In this document: one piece after another, positions 35,849 through 45,387 of the stretch | Numbering within the stretch: position 1 is the stretch's first letter | How the letters are laid out: each line of letters opens with the position of its first letter | Assembly: GCF_018614915.1 (NCBI RefSeq) | Contig: NZ_JAGGNU010000066.1 | Location: forward strand, 1-64,000 | Length of the DNA stretch: 64,000 nucleotides | Reading direction: 5' to 3' | From: Variovorax paradoxus | GTDB taxonomy: Bacteria; Pseudomonadota; Gammaproteobacteria; Burkholderiales; Burkholderiaceae_C | Notes under the pieces: generated by a model | Database searches by the model: none | What the model saw: only the letters and a program-made list of their open reading frames with translations | Told to the model about the DNA's origin: nothing | Made by a program: the position numbers and the translations under genes

Positions 35849-36222
35849 ACGGATGCGCGTGGATTCTTGTTGAACGGGTTCAGAACCGGTACGTCGAAAT
35901 GCCTGAAATCGGCGACGTTGCGCGTGACCACGGTCAACTGATGGACAGCGGCGGTGGCTGCAATCATCGCGTCCTCGATCAAGGTGTCCGACTTCCTGTG
36001 CATCAAGCGCGCCCACACCCTGAAGGCGTGCGCATCCATCGGGCGCACGTTGTACGAGGACGCGACGAGATTGGCCCATGCCTCGATTTCCGCAGCCTTG
36101 CTGGCATCCAGCACCGCAGCTTCTGCCCCGCGCTTAGTCACCATCTGCGGGCCTTCGGAAATGCAGGCTTCAAGAAATTCGCTGAAACGGGCTTTGGCAT
36201 CCTGAACCGGCCAAGTGTTCAC
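35845..36222 (-). pseudogene. In-frame fusion relic of Phd antitoxin and VapC toxin
   Basis: A 125-residue frame from a GTG preceded by AAGGGA. Residues 1-38 (NTWPVQDAKARFSEFLEA, then QMVTKRGAEAAVL) are the DNA-binding first half of a Phd/YefM antitoxin. Residues 39-125 (KAAEIEAW, DTLIEDAMIAATA, LTVVTRNVADFRHF) are the C-terminal two thirds of a VapC-like PIN ribonuclease. The antitoxin's toxin-neutralising tail and the toxin's first catalytic Asp are missing, though Asp84 remains. A single in-frame deletion explains this. It may still bind the old operator; nuclease activity is unlikely. Confidence 0.75.
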
Positions 36223-36265
36223 TGTGGTTCCCTTCAGACTAGTTATCTGACTAGGTTGTATCGAT

Positions 36266-36913
36266 TCAAGGCGCCAGCCGCTCGCGCACCCACGCGCCAT
36301 CCTCGCGCCGGTAGCGCAGCCGGTCGTGCAGGCGGCTCTTGCGGCCTTGCCAGAACTCCCAGCGGTCGGGCGCGAGCCGATAGCCGCCCCAGTGCGGCGG
36401 TCGCGGTGGCGAGAGCAGGTGCCGGGCGGCCTCGATGGCCGCGTTCTTCACCAGCACCTCGCGGCCGCCGATCACCTCGCTCTGCGGGCTGGCCCAGGCG
36501 CCGATGCGCGAATCGAGCGGGCGGCTCGCGAAGTAGGCGTCGCTCTCGGCAGTGTCGACCTTGTCGACCCGGCCTTCGATGCGCACTACGCGCTCGAGCT
36601 CGACCCAGTGGAACTGCAGCGCGGCCCACGGATTGCCGGCGAGCTCCTGGCCCTTGCGGCTCTTGTAGTTGGTGTACCAGACGATGCCGCGCGCGTCGTA
36701 GCCCTTGATGAGAACGATGCGCGTCGAGGGCCTCAGGTCGCCGCCGACGGTGGCCAGCGTCATCGCGTTCGGCTCGGGCAGCTCGGCATCGATCGCCTCG
36801 GCGAGCCAGCGCTCGAACTGGAGCAGGGGGTCGGGCGCACTGCTGGCTTCGCCGAGTTCGGCGCGTTCGTAGCTCTTGCGCAGCGCGGCCAGCGCTTCTT
36901 GGGGGGAATTCAT
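36266..36913 (-). CDS. pdxH: Pyridoxamine 5'-phosphate oxidase
   Basis: A 215-residue FMN enzyme making pyridoxal 5'-phosphate. Motifs: NAMTLATVGGDLRPSTRIVL, GIVWYTNYKSRKGQEL, FHWVELERVVRIEG and the C-terminal PHWGGYRLAPDRWEFWQGRK with RLHDRLRY. Start at 36913; an ATG six codons upstream is possible. Divergent from the MocA-like gene. Confidence 0.95.
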   Translation of the reverse strand: MNSPQEALAALRKSYERAELGEASSAPDPLLQFERWLAEAIDAELPEPNAMTLATVGGDLRPSTRIVLIKGYDARGIVWYTNYKSRKGQELAGNPWAALQFHWVELERVVRIEGRVDKVDTAESDAYFASRPLDSRIGAWASPQSEVIGGREVLVKNAAIEAARHLLSPPRPPHWGGYRLAPDRWEFWQGRKSRLHDRLRYRREDGAWVRERLAP

Positions 36914-36953
36914 GGGCGCATTGTTGCGCATGCGATGAGGAGATACTGCGCGG

Positions 36954-37517
36954 ATGCATTCCGCCTTGCCTACCGTCATCGTGCTCGCCTCGGGCCGCGG
37001 CGAGCGCTTTCGCGCCGCCGGCGGCAGCGGCGCCAAGCTGCAGGCGCCGCTGGTGGGCAGGACGGTGCTCGAGCACACGCTGGCCGCCGTTCGCGCCAGC
37101 GGCCTGCCGTGGCATCTGGAGGATGCCGGCCATGCCGGCATGGGCGATTCGATCGCGGCCGCGGTGCGGGCCACGGCCGGCGCGGCGGGTTGGCTCATCC
37201 TGCCCGGCGACCTGCCGCTGGTTCAGGCCACGACGCTGCAGGCCGTGGCGCAAGCGCTTGCCGGCACGGCGCTCGCTGCCCAGCCGTGGCACCGCGGCGA
37301 GCGCGGGCATCCGGTCGGCTTTGCCGCGGCATGCGGGCCGCAGCTCGCGGCGCTGGCCGGCAACCAGGGCGCAGCGCCCGTGCTGCGCGCCTTGCGCGAG
37401 GCCCATGCGGTGGCCGAGATCGAGGTGGACGATATCGGCATCCTGACCGACATCGACACGCCCGCCGAGCTCGCACGCGCCGAGGCGCTGCTGGCGGCGC
37501 GGCTCAGCGCCTCGTGA
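36954..37517 (+). CDS. MocA/MobA-like nucleotidyltransferase
   Basis: A 187-residue GT-A fold nucleotidyltransferase resembling molybdenum cofactor cytidylyltransferase MocA. The nucleotide loop LASGRGERFRAAGG lacks the strict LAAGxSxRxG form but keeps Gly and Arg. Also visible are GDSIAAAVRA, LPGDLPLV (metal Asp) and the GHPVGF motif. Its 3' end overlaps the convergent sodC by 14 bp. The function, CMP or GMP addition to molybdopterin, is inferred from the family. Confidence 0.75.
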   Translation: MHSALPTVIVLASGRGERFRAAGGSGAKLQAPLVGRTVLEHTLAAVRASGLPWHLEDAGHAGMGDSIAAAVRATAGAAGWLILPGDLPLVQATTLQAVAQALAGTALAAQPWHRGERGHPVGFAAACGPQLAALAGNQGAAPVLRALREAHAVAEIEVDDIGILTDIDTPAELARAEALLAARLSAS

Positions 37518-38043
37518 TCAGCGCGCAGGCGATGCGCGGGCCGGAGTTGCCGGCCGGCTGCGAGGTGAAGTCGTCGCGGTCGCGGTGAACCACGAGCGCG
37601 CGGCCGATCACGTTGTTGGTCGCGCCGTCGGTGAGCGAAATGGAGTGCACGTCGACGCTGAAGCGCGCCACGCCGCTCGCATCGGCCACCAGGCTCGGCA
37701 GTTCGCCGGCATGGCTGCCGGCCGCGCCGAACTTGCCGTGCACGCCGCCGGCGGGATTGAAGTGGCCGCCCGAGGCATTGCCGTTGTCGCCGCAGTCGCC
37801 CTTTTCGTGGATGTGGAAGCCATGTTCCGTGCCCGGCGCGAAGCCGCGCACCTCGCCGGCCACGCGCACGCCGTGGTCGAGGGCGGTGAAGCTCACGTTG
37901 CCCATGGTCGGATTCGGCGCTATCGCCCCGGTCGGCGCGAGGGCAGCGCTGGCGCTCGCCTTGGACCCCATCATGGCGCCGCAGCCGGCAAGCAGGCTCG
38001 CCGCAACGAGGGCAAGGGCGGGGGCGATCAGACGAGGGGACAT
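37504..38043 (-). CDS. sodC: Cu/Zn superoxide dismutase, periplasmic lipoprotein
   Basis: A 179-residue exported SodC with lipobox LAGC (Cys21). Copper ligands His77 and His79 lie in GFHIHEKGDC, with bridging His94, zinc His102 and His111, Asp121 and copper His153 in VVHRDRDDF. The disulfide pair is Cys84-Cys173. Acts in the periplasm against superoxide. It begins 2 bp after the chaC stop, with an AAGGAG site formed by the end of chaC. Confidence 0.93.
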   Translation of the reverse strand: MSPRLIAPALALVAASLLAGCGAMMGSKASASAALAPTGAIAPNPTMGNVSFTALDHGVRVAGEVRGFAPGTEHGFHIHEKGDCGDNGNASGGHFNPAGGVHGKFGAAGSHAGELPSLVADASGVARFSVDVHSISLTDGATNNVIGRALVVHRDRDDFTSQPAGNSGPRIACALITRR

Positions 38044-38045
38044 GG

Positions 38046-38720
38046 CTACTCCTTGGATGAAGAATCGGATGAAGAATTGGATGAAGAGGCCGCAGGGTAT
38101 ACCGAAGCGGGCGATTCGCCGCAATCGGCCTCTGCCGACAGCCTGGACTCGGCCAGCCGTACCAGGCGCGCCAGGGCGACGTCATGGATGCCGTGGTGCC
38201 TGAGTTCGAGCAGGGTCTGCTGCGCATAGTCCAGCGAACTGCCGTAGCGGCCGACGGCGCTGGCGAAGATGTGGCGGTAGCGCTCCTCGTCCAGGTTGCC
38301 GGTGAAGTTGGGGCTGCGCCGCGACAAGGTGAAGGCCAGCGCGCGCACCGATCCGTGCGGGGTCGCGCAATCGAGCCATCGGGGGTCGTAGACGCCGGTC
38401 GGCATTTCGCGCAGCCAGAGCCGGCCCAGCGTTTCGAGCCCGTCGGCCGCGGCCACGCGGAACACCATGCCGCGGCAACTGCCGCCGGAGAGCAGGCCGA
38501 ACACCAGGCCCGGGTTCTCGATCGTGCCGCGGTTGATGCGGCTCCACATCTTGAGCGCGCGGTGCCAGCCGTGCACCCGCGCGGGGTGCCGCTCGATGAA
38601 GCCGAACTCGGGGCGCCAGATCAGCGAGCCGTAGCCGAACAGCCAGAGGTCCTGGTGGCCGCCCCATTCGTCGATCACGCGGTCGAGCATCGGCTGCGGG
38701 TCGCGCAAGGGCTTGGGCAT
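38046..38720 (-). CDS. chaC: ChaC-family gamma-glutamylcyclotransferase
   Basis: A 224-residue enzyme of the ChaC family, which cleaves glutathione to 5-oxoproline and Cys-Gly. The substrate loop LWLFGYGSLIWRP (YGSL) and a catalytic Glu in the GNLDEERY region are present, with family segments VHGWHRALKMWS and SRRSPNFTGNLDEERYRHI. The last 15 residues are a Ser-rich tail encoded by three 12-bp tandem repeats. It is directly upstream of sodC in the same operon. Confidence 0.9.
   Translation of the reverse strand: MPKPLRDPQPMLDRVIDEWGGHQDLWLFGYGSLIWRPEFGFIERHPARVHGWHRALKMWSRINRGTIENPGLVFGLLSGGSCRGMVFRVAAADGLETLGRLWLREMPTGVYDPRWLDCATPHGSVRALAFTLSRRSPNFTGNLDEERYRHIFASAVGRYGSSLDYAQQTLLELRHHGIHDVALARLVRLAESRLSAEADCGESPASVYPAASSSNSSSDSSSKE
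38055..38090. repeat. Three tandem 12-bp repeats at the chaC/sodC junction
   Basis: Plus-strand units GGATGAAGAATC, GGATGAAGAATT and GGATGAAGAGGC. On the minus strand each encodes xSSS in the ChaC C-terminal tail. The array ends 12 bp before the sodC start. Because the unit is a multiple of three, copy-number change would alter the tail length without a frameshift. Confidence 0.85.
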
Positions 38721-38819
38721 TGGGTCCAGTCCGGGCGGGCCGGGGTTGCCACCTACAATTTCGCGGTCATGGTTCACCGCACCATTATTTACCGGCCCCT
38801 TTCCTACGGAGATCGACCC

Positions 38820-39347
38820 ATGGCAGCAATGGCCGACGACGACAGCCAGCAGAACTTCATTCTCGCCTTCCTGCTCGGGCTGATCGCACTGGTGATCTTC
38901 TTGGTAATCGGGATCGTGCTCTACACCCAGGGCCGCAAGGCGGATGCGGACGCGAGGCTCGCGGCGCCGGGCAGCGTGGCGATCCTGACCGAGACCGTGG
39001 CCGTCGTGATCCCCGACGGCGCGAGCATCCGCGTGCAGGGCGGGGTGGTGAACTTCTATTTCGCCAGCGGCGGCGCCGACCTGGCGCCCGGCGCGGCCGC
39101 GGCCCTGGCCACGGTGATCAAGGGCGTGGAGGGCGGGCGCCGCGCGGTGATCTCGGGCTTTCATGACACCACGGGCGACGGAGGCCTCAACAAGCAGCTC
39201 GCAAAGAGGCGCGCGGAGCTGGTGCGCGACGTGCTCACCGGGCTGGGTGTGCCGGCCGACAAGGTCGAGCTGAAGCAGCCCGAAGTCACCACCGGTTCGG
39301 GCAACAACGCCGAAGCGCGCCGCGTCGAGGTCAGGCTGATCGATTGA
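38820..39347 (+). CDS. OmpA-like domain membrane protein
   Basis: A 175-residue protein with one N-terminal transmembrane helix (FILAFLLGLIALVIFLVIGI) and a periplasmic OmpA-like domain. The domain has VNFYFASGGADLAPGAAAAL and the peptidoglycan-contact region NKQLAKRRAELVRDVLTGLG, with an Arg in NNAEARRVEV. It probably anchors the inner membrane to peptidoglycan. ATG 38820 follows CGGAGA. A stand-alone gene ending in a terminator. Confidence 0.85.
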   Translation: MAAMADDDSQQNFILAFLLGLIALVIFLVIGIVLYTQGRKADADARLAAPGSVAILTETVAVVIPDGASIRVQGGVVNFYFASGGADLAPGAAAALATVIKGVEGGRRAVISGFHDTTGDGGLNKQLAKRRAELVRDVLTGLGVPADKVELKQPEVTTGSGNNAEARRVEVRLID

Positions 39348-39352
39348 GCATA

Positions 39353-39402
39353 TGGCCCCCACGCTCGGCACTGCGTCTTGGGGCGGCCCGGCGGCGGCCT
39401 GA
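39353..39402. repeat. GC-rich dispersed intergenic repeat, copy 2
   Basis: Intergenic block beginning GGCCCCCACGCTCGGCA and ending with the same TTGGGGCGGCCCGGCGGCGG module found at 34782-34876, followed by CCTG. The two copies differ in their 5' parts but keep the order C-run, TCGGCA/TTGCCA-like segment, G-rich module. Both lie just downstream of a gene end. Confidence 0.5.
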
Positions 39403-39415
39403 CCTTGCCATGGTG

Positions 39416-39441
39416 AAAAGGCCTGCGCGTCCGGGCTTTTT
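39416..39441 (+). terminator. Intrinsic terminator after the OmpA-like gene
   Basis: AAAAGGCC and GGGCTTTT arms around a 9-10-base loop with one mismatch, followed by a T-run on the plus strand. It separates the OmpA-like gene from edd. Confidence 0.5.
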
Positions 39442-39519
39442 CATTCCGACTTGGTACCATGCGCCTTCGAGCCGCCGCCCTTCCCCGAAGGCGTCTCCCC
39501 GGCAGAGCGACAACATCCC

Positions 39520-41348
<1,829 letters not shown>

Positions 41349-41358
<10 letters not shown>

Positions 41359-41990
41359 ACCCCACGCTGTCCGCCATCGACGTGATGCGCGACGCCCCCG
41401 TGATCCCGGTGATCGTGCTGCACGACGTCAAGGACGCGGCGCCGCTCGCGCGGGCGCTGGTCGCCGGCGGCATCCGCATGCTCGAGGTGACGCTGCGCAC
41501 GCGCGAGGCGCTCGAATGCATCGAGATCATCGCCAAGGAGGTGCCCGAGGCCGTGCCCGGCGCCGGCACCATCCGCAGCGCGGCCGACGCGCAGGCTTCG
41601 GCGCTGGCCGGTGCCAAGTTCGGCGTCAGTCCCGGCTACACGCGAGCGGTGGGCAAGGCCTGCCACGACCTCGGCCTGCCGCTCCTGCCCGGCGTGGCCA
41701 CCGGCAGTGAGATCATGCTGGCCCAGGAAGACGGTTTCACCGAGCTCAAGTTCTTCCCGGCCGTGCAGGCCGGCGGCCTCGCGATGCTCAAGGCCTGGCA
41801 GGGGCCCTTTGGCGAAGTGAAGTTCTGTCCCACGGGCGGCGTCACGGCGGCCAATGCCCACGAGTTCCTTTCGCTGGCCAACGTGGCCTGCGTGGGCGGC
41901 TCCTGGATCGTGCCGACCGAGGCCATCGCGGCCGGCGACTGGGCGCGCATCGAGGCGCTGGCACGCGAGGCCAGCCAGCTCCCGCGATGA
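41349..41990 (+). CDS. eda: 2-keto-3-deoxy-6-phosphogluconate aldolase
   Basis: A 213-residue KDPG aldolase splitting KDPG to pyruvate and glyceraldehyde 3-phosphate. Key segments: PVIPVIVLHD, IRMLEVTLRTREAL (catalytic Glu), PGAGTI, and FTELKFFPA where Lys forms the Schiff base, then CPTGGV. Start within the end of edd. It overlaps the next gene by ATGA. Confidence 0.96.
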
Positions 41991-42712
41991 GCGAGGACTT
42001 CGACCGCAGCGAGCTGAAGGTCATCGCCTTCGATGTCTTCGGCACGGTGGTGGATTGGTACGGCGGCATCTCCGCCGAGGCCGAGCGCATCGTGCCGGGC
42101 GTGGATGGCGGCGCCTTCGCGCTGGCCTGGCGCGCCGGCTACCAGCCGGCGATGAAGAGTGTCATGGAACGGCTCGCGGCCGGCGAGGGCGGCTTCACGC
42201 TGCTCGACGAACTGCACATGGGCATTCTCGGGAACGTGCTGCGCGACTTCGGCCTCGGCGATCTGGACGCGGCGCGCAAGCGCGAACTCAACTGCGCCTG
42301 GCACCGCCTGCCGGCCTGGCCGGATGCGGTCGAGGGGCTCGCGCGCCTCAAGCGCAAGTACATCATCTGCACGCTGTCCAACGGCAACATCGGCCTTTTG
42401 ACCGAGATGGCCAAGAACGCGGGGCTGCCCTGGGACTGCGTGCTGTCGGCCGAGGTCTTCAAGGCCTACAAGCCCGATCCGCGCACCTACCTCGGCGTGG
42501 CCGCGGTGTTCGACGTCACGCCGAGCCAGGTGATGCTGGCGGCTGCGCACCACGATGACCTGGCCGCCGCGCGCACCTGCGGGCTGCGCACCGGCTACAT
42601 CGAGCGGCCGAAGGAGTTCGGGCCCGACCGGCCGAAGGATGTTTCGCCCCGGCCCGACAACACGCTGCACGCGCGCGACATCGGGGCGCTGGCGGATCTG
42701 CTGGGCTGCTAG
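41987..42712 (+). CDS. Haloacid dehalogenase type II-like hydrolase
   Basis: A 241-residue HAD-superfamily protein of the L-2-haloacid dehalogenase group. Nucleophile Asp lies in VIAFDVFGTVVDW (DxFGT). Motif II Ser/Asn are in CTLSNGN, Lys in VFKAYKPDP and acidic residues in AAAHHDDLAAA. Whether it dehalogenates or hydrolyses a phosphate or glycolate-like substrate is unknown. Start overlaps eda. Its 3' end abuts the prophage junction. Confidence 0.85.
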   Translation: MSEDFDRSELKVIAFDVFGTVVDWYGGISAEAERIVPGVDGGAFALAWRAGYQPAMKSVMERLAAGEGGFTLLDELHMGILGNVLRDFGLGDLDAARKRELNCAWHRLPAWPDAVEGLARLKRKYIICTLSNGNIGLLTEMAKNAGLPWDCVLSAEVFKAYKPDPRTYLGVAAVFDVTPSQVMLAAAHHDDLAAARTCGLRTGYIERPKEFGPDRPKDVSPRPDNTLHARDIGALADLLGC

Positions 42713-42765
42713 CGCAGCGCGCCGCCGGCTGCGGCTTCAGGGCGCTGGATCAGCTCGATCTTGTA
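42709..42765 (-). pseudogene. 3' remnant of a glyoxalase I-like gene cut by the prophage
   Basis: Minus-strand codons YKIELIQRPEAAAGGALR then TAG. This matches the C-terminal end of lactoylglutathione lyase-type proteins, whose last strand reads DPDGYKIELIxR. Upstream on the minus strand the homology stops abruptly after the Tyr codon, at about 42765, where phage-like sequence begins. The frame convergently overlaps the end of the dehalogenase gene. The rest of the gene should lie at the other prophage end. Confidence 0.6.
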
Positions 42766-42770
42766 CCGGT
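42745..42770. other. Probable prophage attachment site (left end)
   Basis: The change from glyoxalase-like 3' coding sequence to phage sequence falls near 42765. A core repeat should lie within the host-derived CGATCTTGTA stretch or just before it. The partner copy is outside the window, so the exact core cannot be defined. Confidence 0.5.
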
Positions 42771-42881
42771 CTTGGTGAATTGTCGGCCTACTGAATTGCC
42801 TATACAAATCAACCACTTAGGGAACTACCCAGGCCGCCATAATCGCCTCGAATCCCTCTAAAACTGGCTCCAGCCGCCACG

Positions 42882-42904
42882 GATTGGCGTCTGTGCCGCC
42901 AATC
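42882..42904. repeat. Inverted repeat upstream of integrase
   Basis: Perfect 8-bp arms GATTGGCG and CGCCAATC separated by seven bases, about 40 bp upstream of the integrase start and about 120 bp inside the prophage end. It could be a recombination-protein arm site or an operator for int. The 181-bp stretch 42766-42945 holds no gene. Confidence 0.5.
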
Positions 42905-42945
42905 GACCGATAGAATTGCCGTCCGATTGAGTTCAAGGAAATGGC

Positions 42946-44163
42946 ATGGCAAAGGCGCGGAAGAAGCCATCGGGCATGTGGGAAATCGGCGTGCGCCATC
43001 CGTCATTGCCGGGCGGACGAAAGTATTTCACCTTCGACACCGAAGAGCAGGCCAACGGCTTCGGCGAGCAGTGGACCACGATGAAGCTGGCCGGGCTGCC
43101 GCCGCCGGCGGAACTGCTCAAGCCAACGGGGCCCGCGCACTCGCTAGGCCATGTGATCCGCTTGTGGGCAAACAGCGGCCTCGCCGCACCGTCTCAGTTC
43201 TCCGCGCTCGGCTCGCTGATCTCCGAGGTCGGGCCTGTGAAGCTGGCCGACGCGAACTACGCCTGGCTGTCGAGCTACGTGCAGCGGCTCAAGGTGCAGA
43301 ACAACCTCGCGCCGAACTCGATCCGCCATCGCATCCAAGCGCTCGGCCGCGCGATCGATGAGTTCGCCCGCACCAATCCCACCTTGACGATTGCGAACCC
43401 CGTGCGGCTGCTGCCCAAGGGCTACAGCTCCTACACCGCGCTGGATCAGAAGCTCGTCGAGGCGAGCGGCAAGACGGTGAAGGAGGACGTCGAGCGCGAT
43501 CGCCGGCTGCACCCGGGGGAGGAGGAGCGGATCATCGCGGCGCTCTCCGGCAAGCAGCGCGACGACCGCGAGCGCGGCCTGATGCTGACCGGGGGCAATG
43601 CCCTGCTGTGCATGTTCCAGCTCATCGTCGGGTCTGGCCTGCGCCTGCGCGAGGCCTACAGGCTGCAGCGCGGCCAGATCGATCTGGAGGCGAAGGTGAT
43701 GCGCGTGCAGAGCAGCAAGCAATGGCGCGGCAAGGTGGTCTTCCGTGACGTGCCGATGCGGCCCGAAGTTCATCGCGCCCTGGGCAGCTACCTCTCCACG
43801 CGCGCGATGCTGCCGGCGGCCTACCTCTTTCCGTTCATGGAGGAAGAGCCCGACATGACGCTGAAGAAGGTGACGCAACGCCTCTCGGACCGGTTCAGGA
43901 TTGCTTTCCAGTACGCCGACTGCACGGACCTGCGAGAGCACGACCTGCGCCACGAGGCGACGTGCCGCTGGCTCGAGCTGCGGGACGCCACCGGGAACTG
44001 GATGTTCCGGCTCGAAGAGGTGAACCGCATCATGGGCTGGTCGGCTAATTCGACGATGGCCCAGCGCTACGCGAGTTTTCGCGGCAGCGACCTGGCGCAG
44101 CGGATGTGGGCTACTGCCGAGCCAGGGTCGGCAACACCGGCGCAGGGCGGCGCCGCGGCCTAG
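42946..44163 (+). CDS. int: Phage tyrosine integrase
   Basis: A 405-residue site-specific recombinase. Catalytic Arg lies in GLRLREA (Arg233 or 235). HDLRHE gives His332, Arg335 and His336, and the nucleophile Tyr375 is in MAQRYASF. An N-terminal arm-binding domain (1-60) and a SAM-like core-binding domain (about 65-145) precede the catalytic domain. ATG 42946 follows AAGGA. It catalyses integration and, with Xis, excision. Converges with the xis-like gene, with 53 bp of overlap. Confidence 0.95.
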   Translation: MAKARKKPSGMWEIGVRHPSLPGGRKYFTFDTEEQANGFGEQWTTMKLAGLPPPAELLKPTGPAHSLGHVIRLWANSGLAAPSQFSALGSLISEVGPVKLADANYAWLSSYVQRLKVQNNLAPNSIRHRIQALGRAIDEFARTNPTLTIANPVRLLPKGYSSYTALDQKLVEASGKTVKEDVERDRRLHPGEEERIIAALSGKQRDDRERGLMLTGGNALLCMFQLIVGSGLRLREAYRLQRGQIDLEAKVMRVQSSKQWRGKVVFRDVPMRPEVHRALGSYLSTRAMLPAAYLFPFMEEEPDMTLKKVTQRLSDRFRIAFQYADCTDLREHDLRHEATCRWLELRDATGNWMFRLEEVNRIMGWSANSTMAQRYASFRGSDLAQRMWATAEPGSATPAQGGAAA

Positions 44164-44386
44164 CAATGGGCGTCGGGGCATTGGGATGGCGCTTGGCGCG
44201 CCGATCCTGCGCTTCGGCGCGCGCCTTCTCGGCGAGGTAGGCCAAGAGGTCGGCGCGCACGAACAGCCAGCCGCGGCCGAACTTCAGCGCAGGGATCTCA
44301 CCGGCCCTGGCCAGCTCTTCGACCTGGTCAGAGGTGCAGCGAAGCAGCGCGGCACATTCTTCGGAATCGATCGTCTCGGCTGTCAT
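44111..44386 (-). CDS. Excisionase-like winged-helix protein
   Basis: A 91-residue basic protein. An Xis/MerR-type HTH (CAALLRCTSDQVEELARAGE, then FGRGWLFVRADLLAYL) is followed by an Arg/Pro-rich tail. Position beside int and at the promoter-distal end of the early left operon is that of lambda xis. Likely directs excision. The 3' end overlaps int on the other strand. Confidence 0.75.
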   Translation of the reverse strand: MTAETIDSEECAALLRCTSDQVEELARAGEIPALKFGRGWLFVRADLLAYLAEKARAEAQDRRAKRHPNAPTPIARPRRRPAPVLPTLARQ

Positions 44387-45024
44387 CGTGCTTCCCCTTC
44401 GCCGGTCTCCAGCGACTCGAGCTCGGGCAGCGCCAATGCGTCGGCCTCCCCTCCCTGCGCCTGTACCTGAAGAGCGAGAGCCAGGGCTGCGTCAACTGCG
44501 GCGTCCATCTCTTTGCCCGAAATCAGGTCGTTGTGGCTGAAGGTTCCATCGGCGTTTGAAACGCGGATGGCCGTGAAGAGTGGATCGCTGTTGAGCACGG
44601 CATTCCGATCACGCAGCCATCGATACCGCCGATCGTTTGCTTCAAGCTCTGCTATGCGTGCATCCCCCTCCGGCACAGCCGCTGTGCTCGGTTGTGGGTT
44701 GGCGTAGAGGGGCAGGCTGAACACGTCGTCGCGGTGGCTTTGGACGTTCGCGGTCCACTCTTGGGGATCGTCGTTGGCGGCGTCGTCGTCGAAGCCAAGG
44801 ATTACCGGGTTCGCCCACGCCACAGGTGCAGCCGGCTCGGTGCGGTGGGCCTTGACCGCGTTCTGCCACGTCCACCAGTGCCGTTGCGTGTGGTCTGCGA
44901 TGTAGTCGCCGTTCTCGTGCTTCAGCAACGCCTGTTCGCGTCCCTTCACGCCCTTCGTGTTGGTGCGCCACGCGAAGAACTCCTCGAATCGTTCGCGCTC
45001 GTTCGGGGTGGTCGGCTCACTCAT
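44383..45024 (-). CDS. Phage protein of unknown function, 213 aa
   Basis: Starts MSEPTTPNERERFEEFFAWR. It has an N-terminal helical segment with Trp-rich HWWTWQNAV and a central acidic Asp-rich part. A C-terminal coiled part includes RIAELEANDRRYRWLRDRNA and a helix ending at the stop. Similar YRWLR-containing proteins occur in many proteobacterial phages with no known role. Overlaps its neighbours by 4 and 8 bases. Confidence 0.75.
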   Translation of the reverse strand: MSEPTTPNERERFEEFFAWRTNTKGVKGREQALLKHENGDYIADHTQRHWWTWQNAVKAHRTEPAAPVAWANPVILGFDDDAANDDPQEWTANVQSHRDDVFSLPLYANPQPSTAAVPEGDARIAELEANDRRYRWLRDRNAVLNSDPLFTAIRVSNADGTFSHNDLISGKEMDAAVDAALALALQVQAQGGEADALALPELESLETGEGEAR

Positions 45025-45256
45025 GGGGAGATTCCTGTGGCTGGATTTCGTGCGGTGCAACGCAGAAGGCGCGGTCGGTGATGTGCTCGTGCGACACGGC
45101 GATGCAGTTCAGGTATCCGCTGCTGACACGGCGAACCACAAGGGTCTCGCCAGATCGTGCGCATTGCTCGACGCCCATGCCGTCATCGGTCAGGTCGTTT
45201 TCCATGTTCACCAGCGCGGTGACTTTCTGGCCGACGCGAAAGAACGGACCGCTCAT
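45017..45256 (-). CDS. Small phage protein, 79 aa
   Basis: Starts MSGPFFRVGQKVTALVNMEN and carries an SH3-like small beta layout with RSGETLVVRRVSSGYLNCIAV. No named family. Starts with an ATGA overlap with the upstream small membrane gene and overlaps the next gene by 8 bp. Confidence 0.65.
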   Translation of the reverse strand: MSGPFFRVGQKVTALVNMENDLTDDGMGVEQCARSGETLVVRRVSSGYLNCIAVSHEHITDRAFCVAPHEIQPQESPHE

Positions 45257-45387
45257 TCGCCTCCCTCCTTCCCCGCTGGCCGCTCTGCCTGGGTGGCGAA
45301 GAGCGGCACATCAAACAGGAACGATGCAGCGACTACCGCTGCGGCTGTAATGGCGATGGCGATCAGGATTGCTGTTATGTGGTTCAT
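45253..45387 (-). CDS. Small phage membrane protein, 44 aa
   Basis: Short frame MNHITAILIAIAITAAAVVA followed by ASFLFDVPLF and a polar tail ending KEGGE. One transmembrane helix. It fits exactly between its neighbours, with 4-base overlaps at both ends. That chain of overlaps is the main support, as no homology is claimed. Confidence 0.6.
   Translation of the reverse strand: MNHITAILIAIAITAAAVVAASFLFDVPLFATQAERPAGKEGGE

Noticed and set aside
38741..38760. Sigma-70 promoter TTGCCA/TACAAT upstream of the OmpA-like gene
   Set aside because: The two hexamers are only two bases apart, so they cannot form a -35/-10 pair; the TACAAT alone may still be a -10.
42766..42945. tRNA gene as prophage attachment site
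   Set aside because: No cloverleaf or CCA-end-like sequence is visible; the junction is in a protein-coding 3' end.
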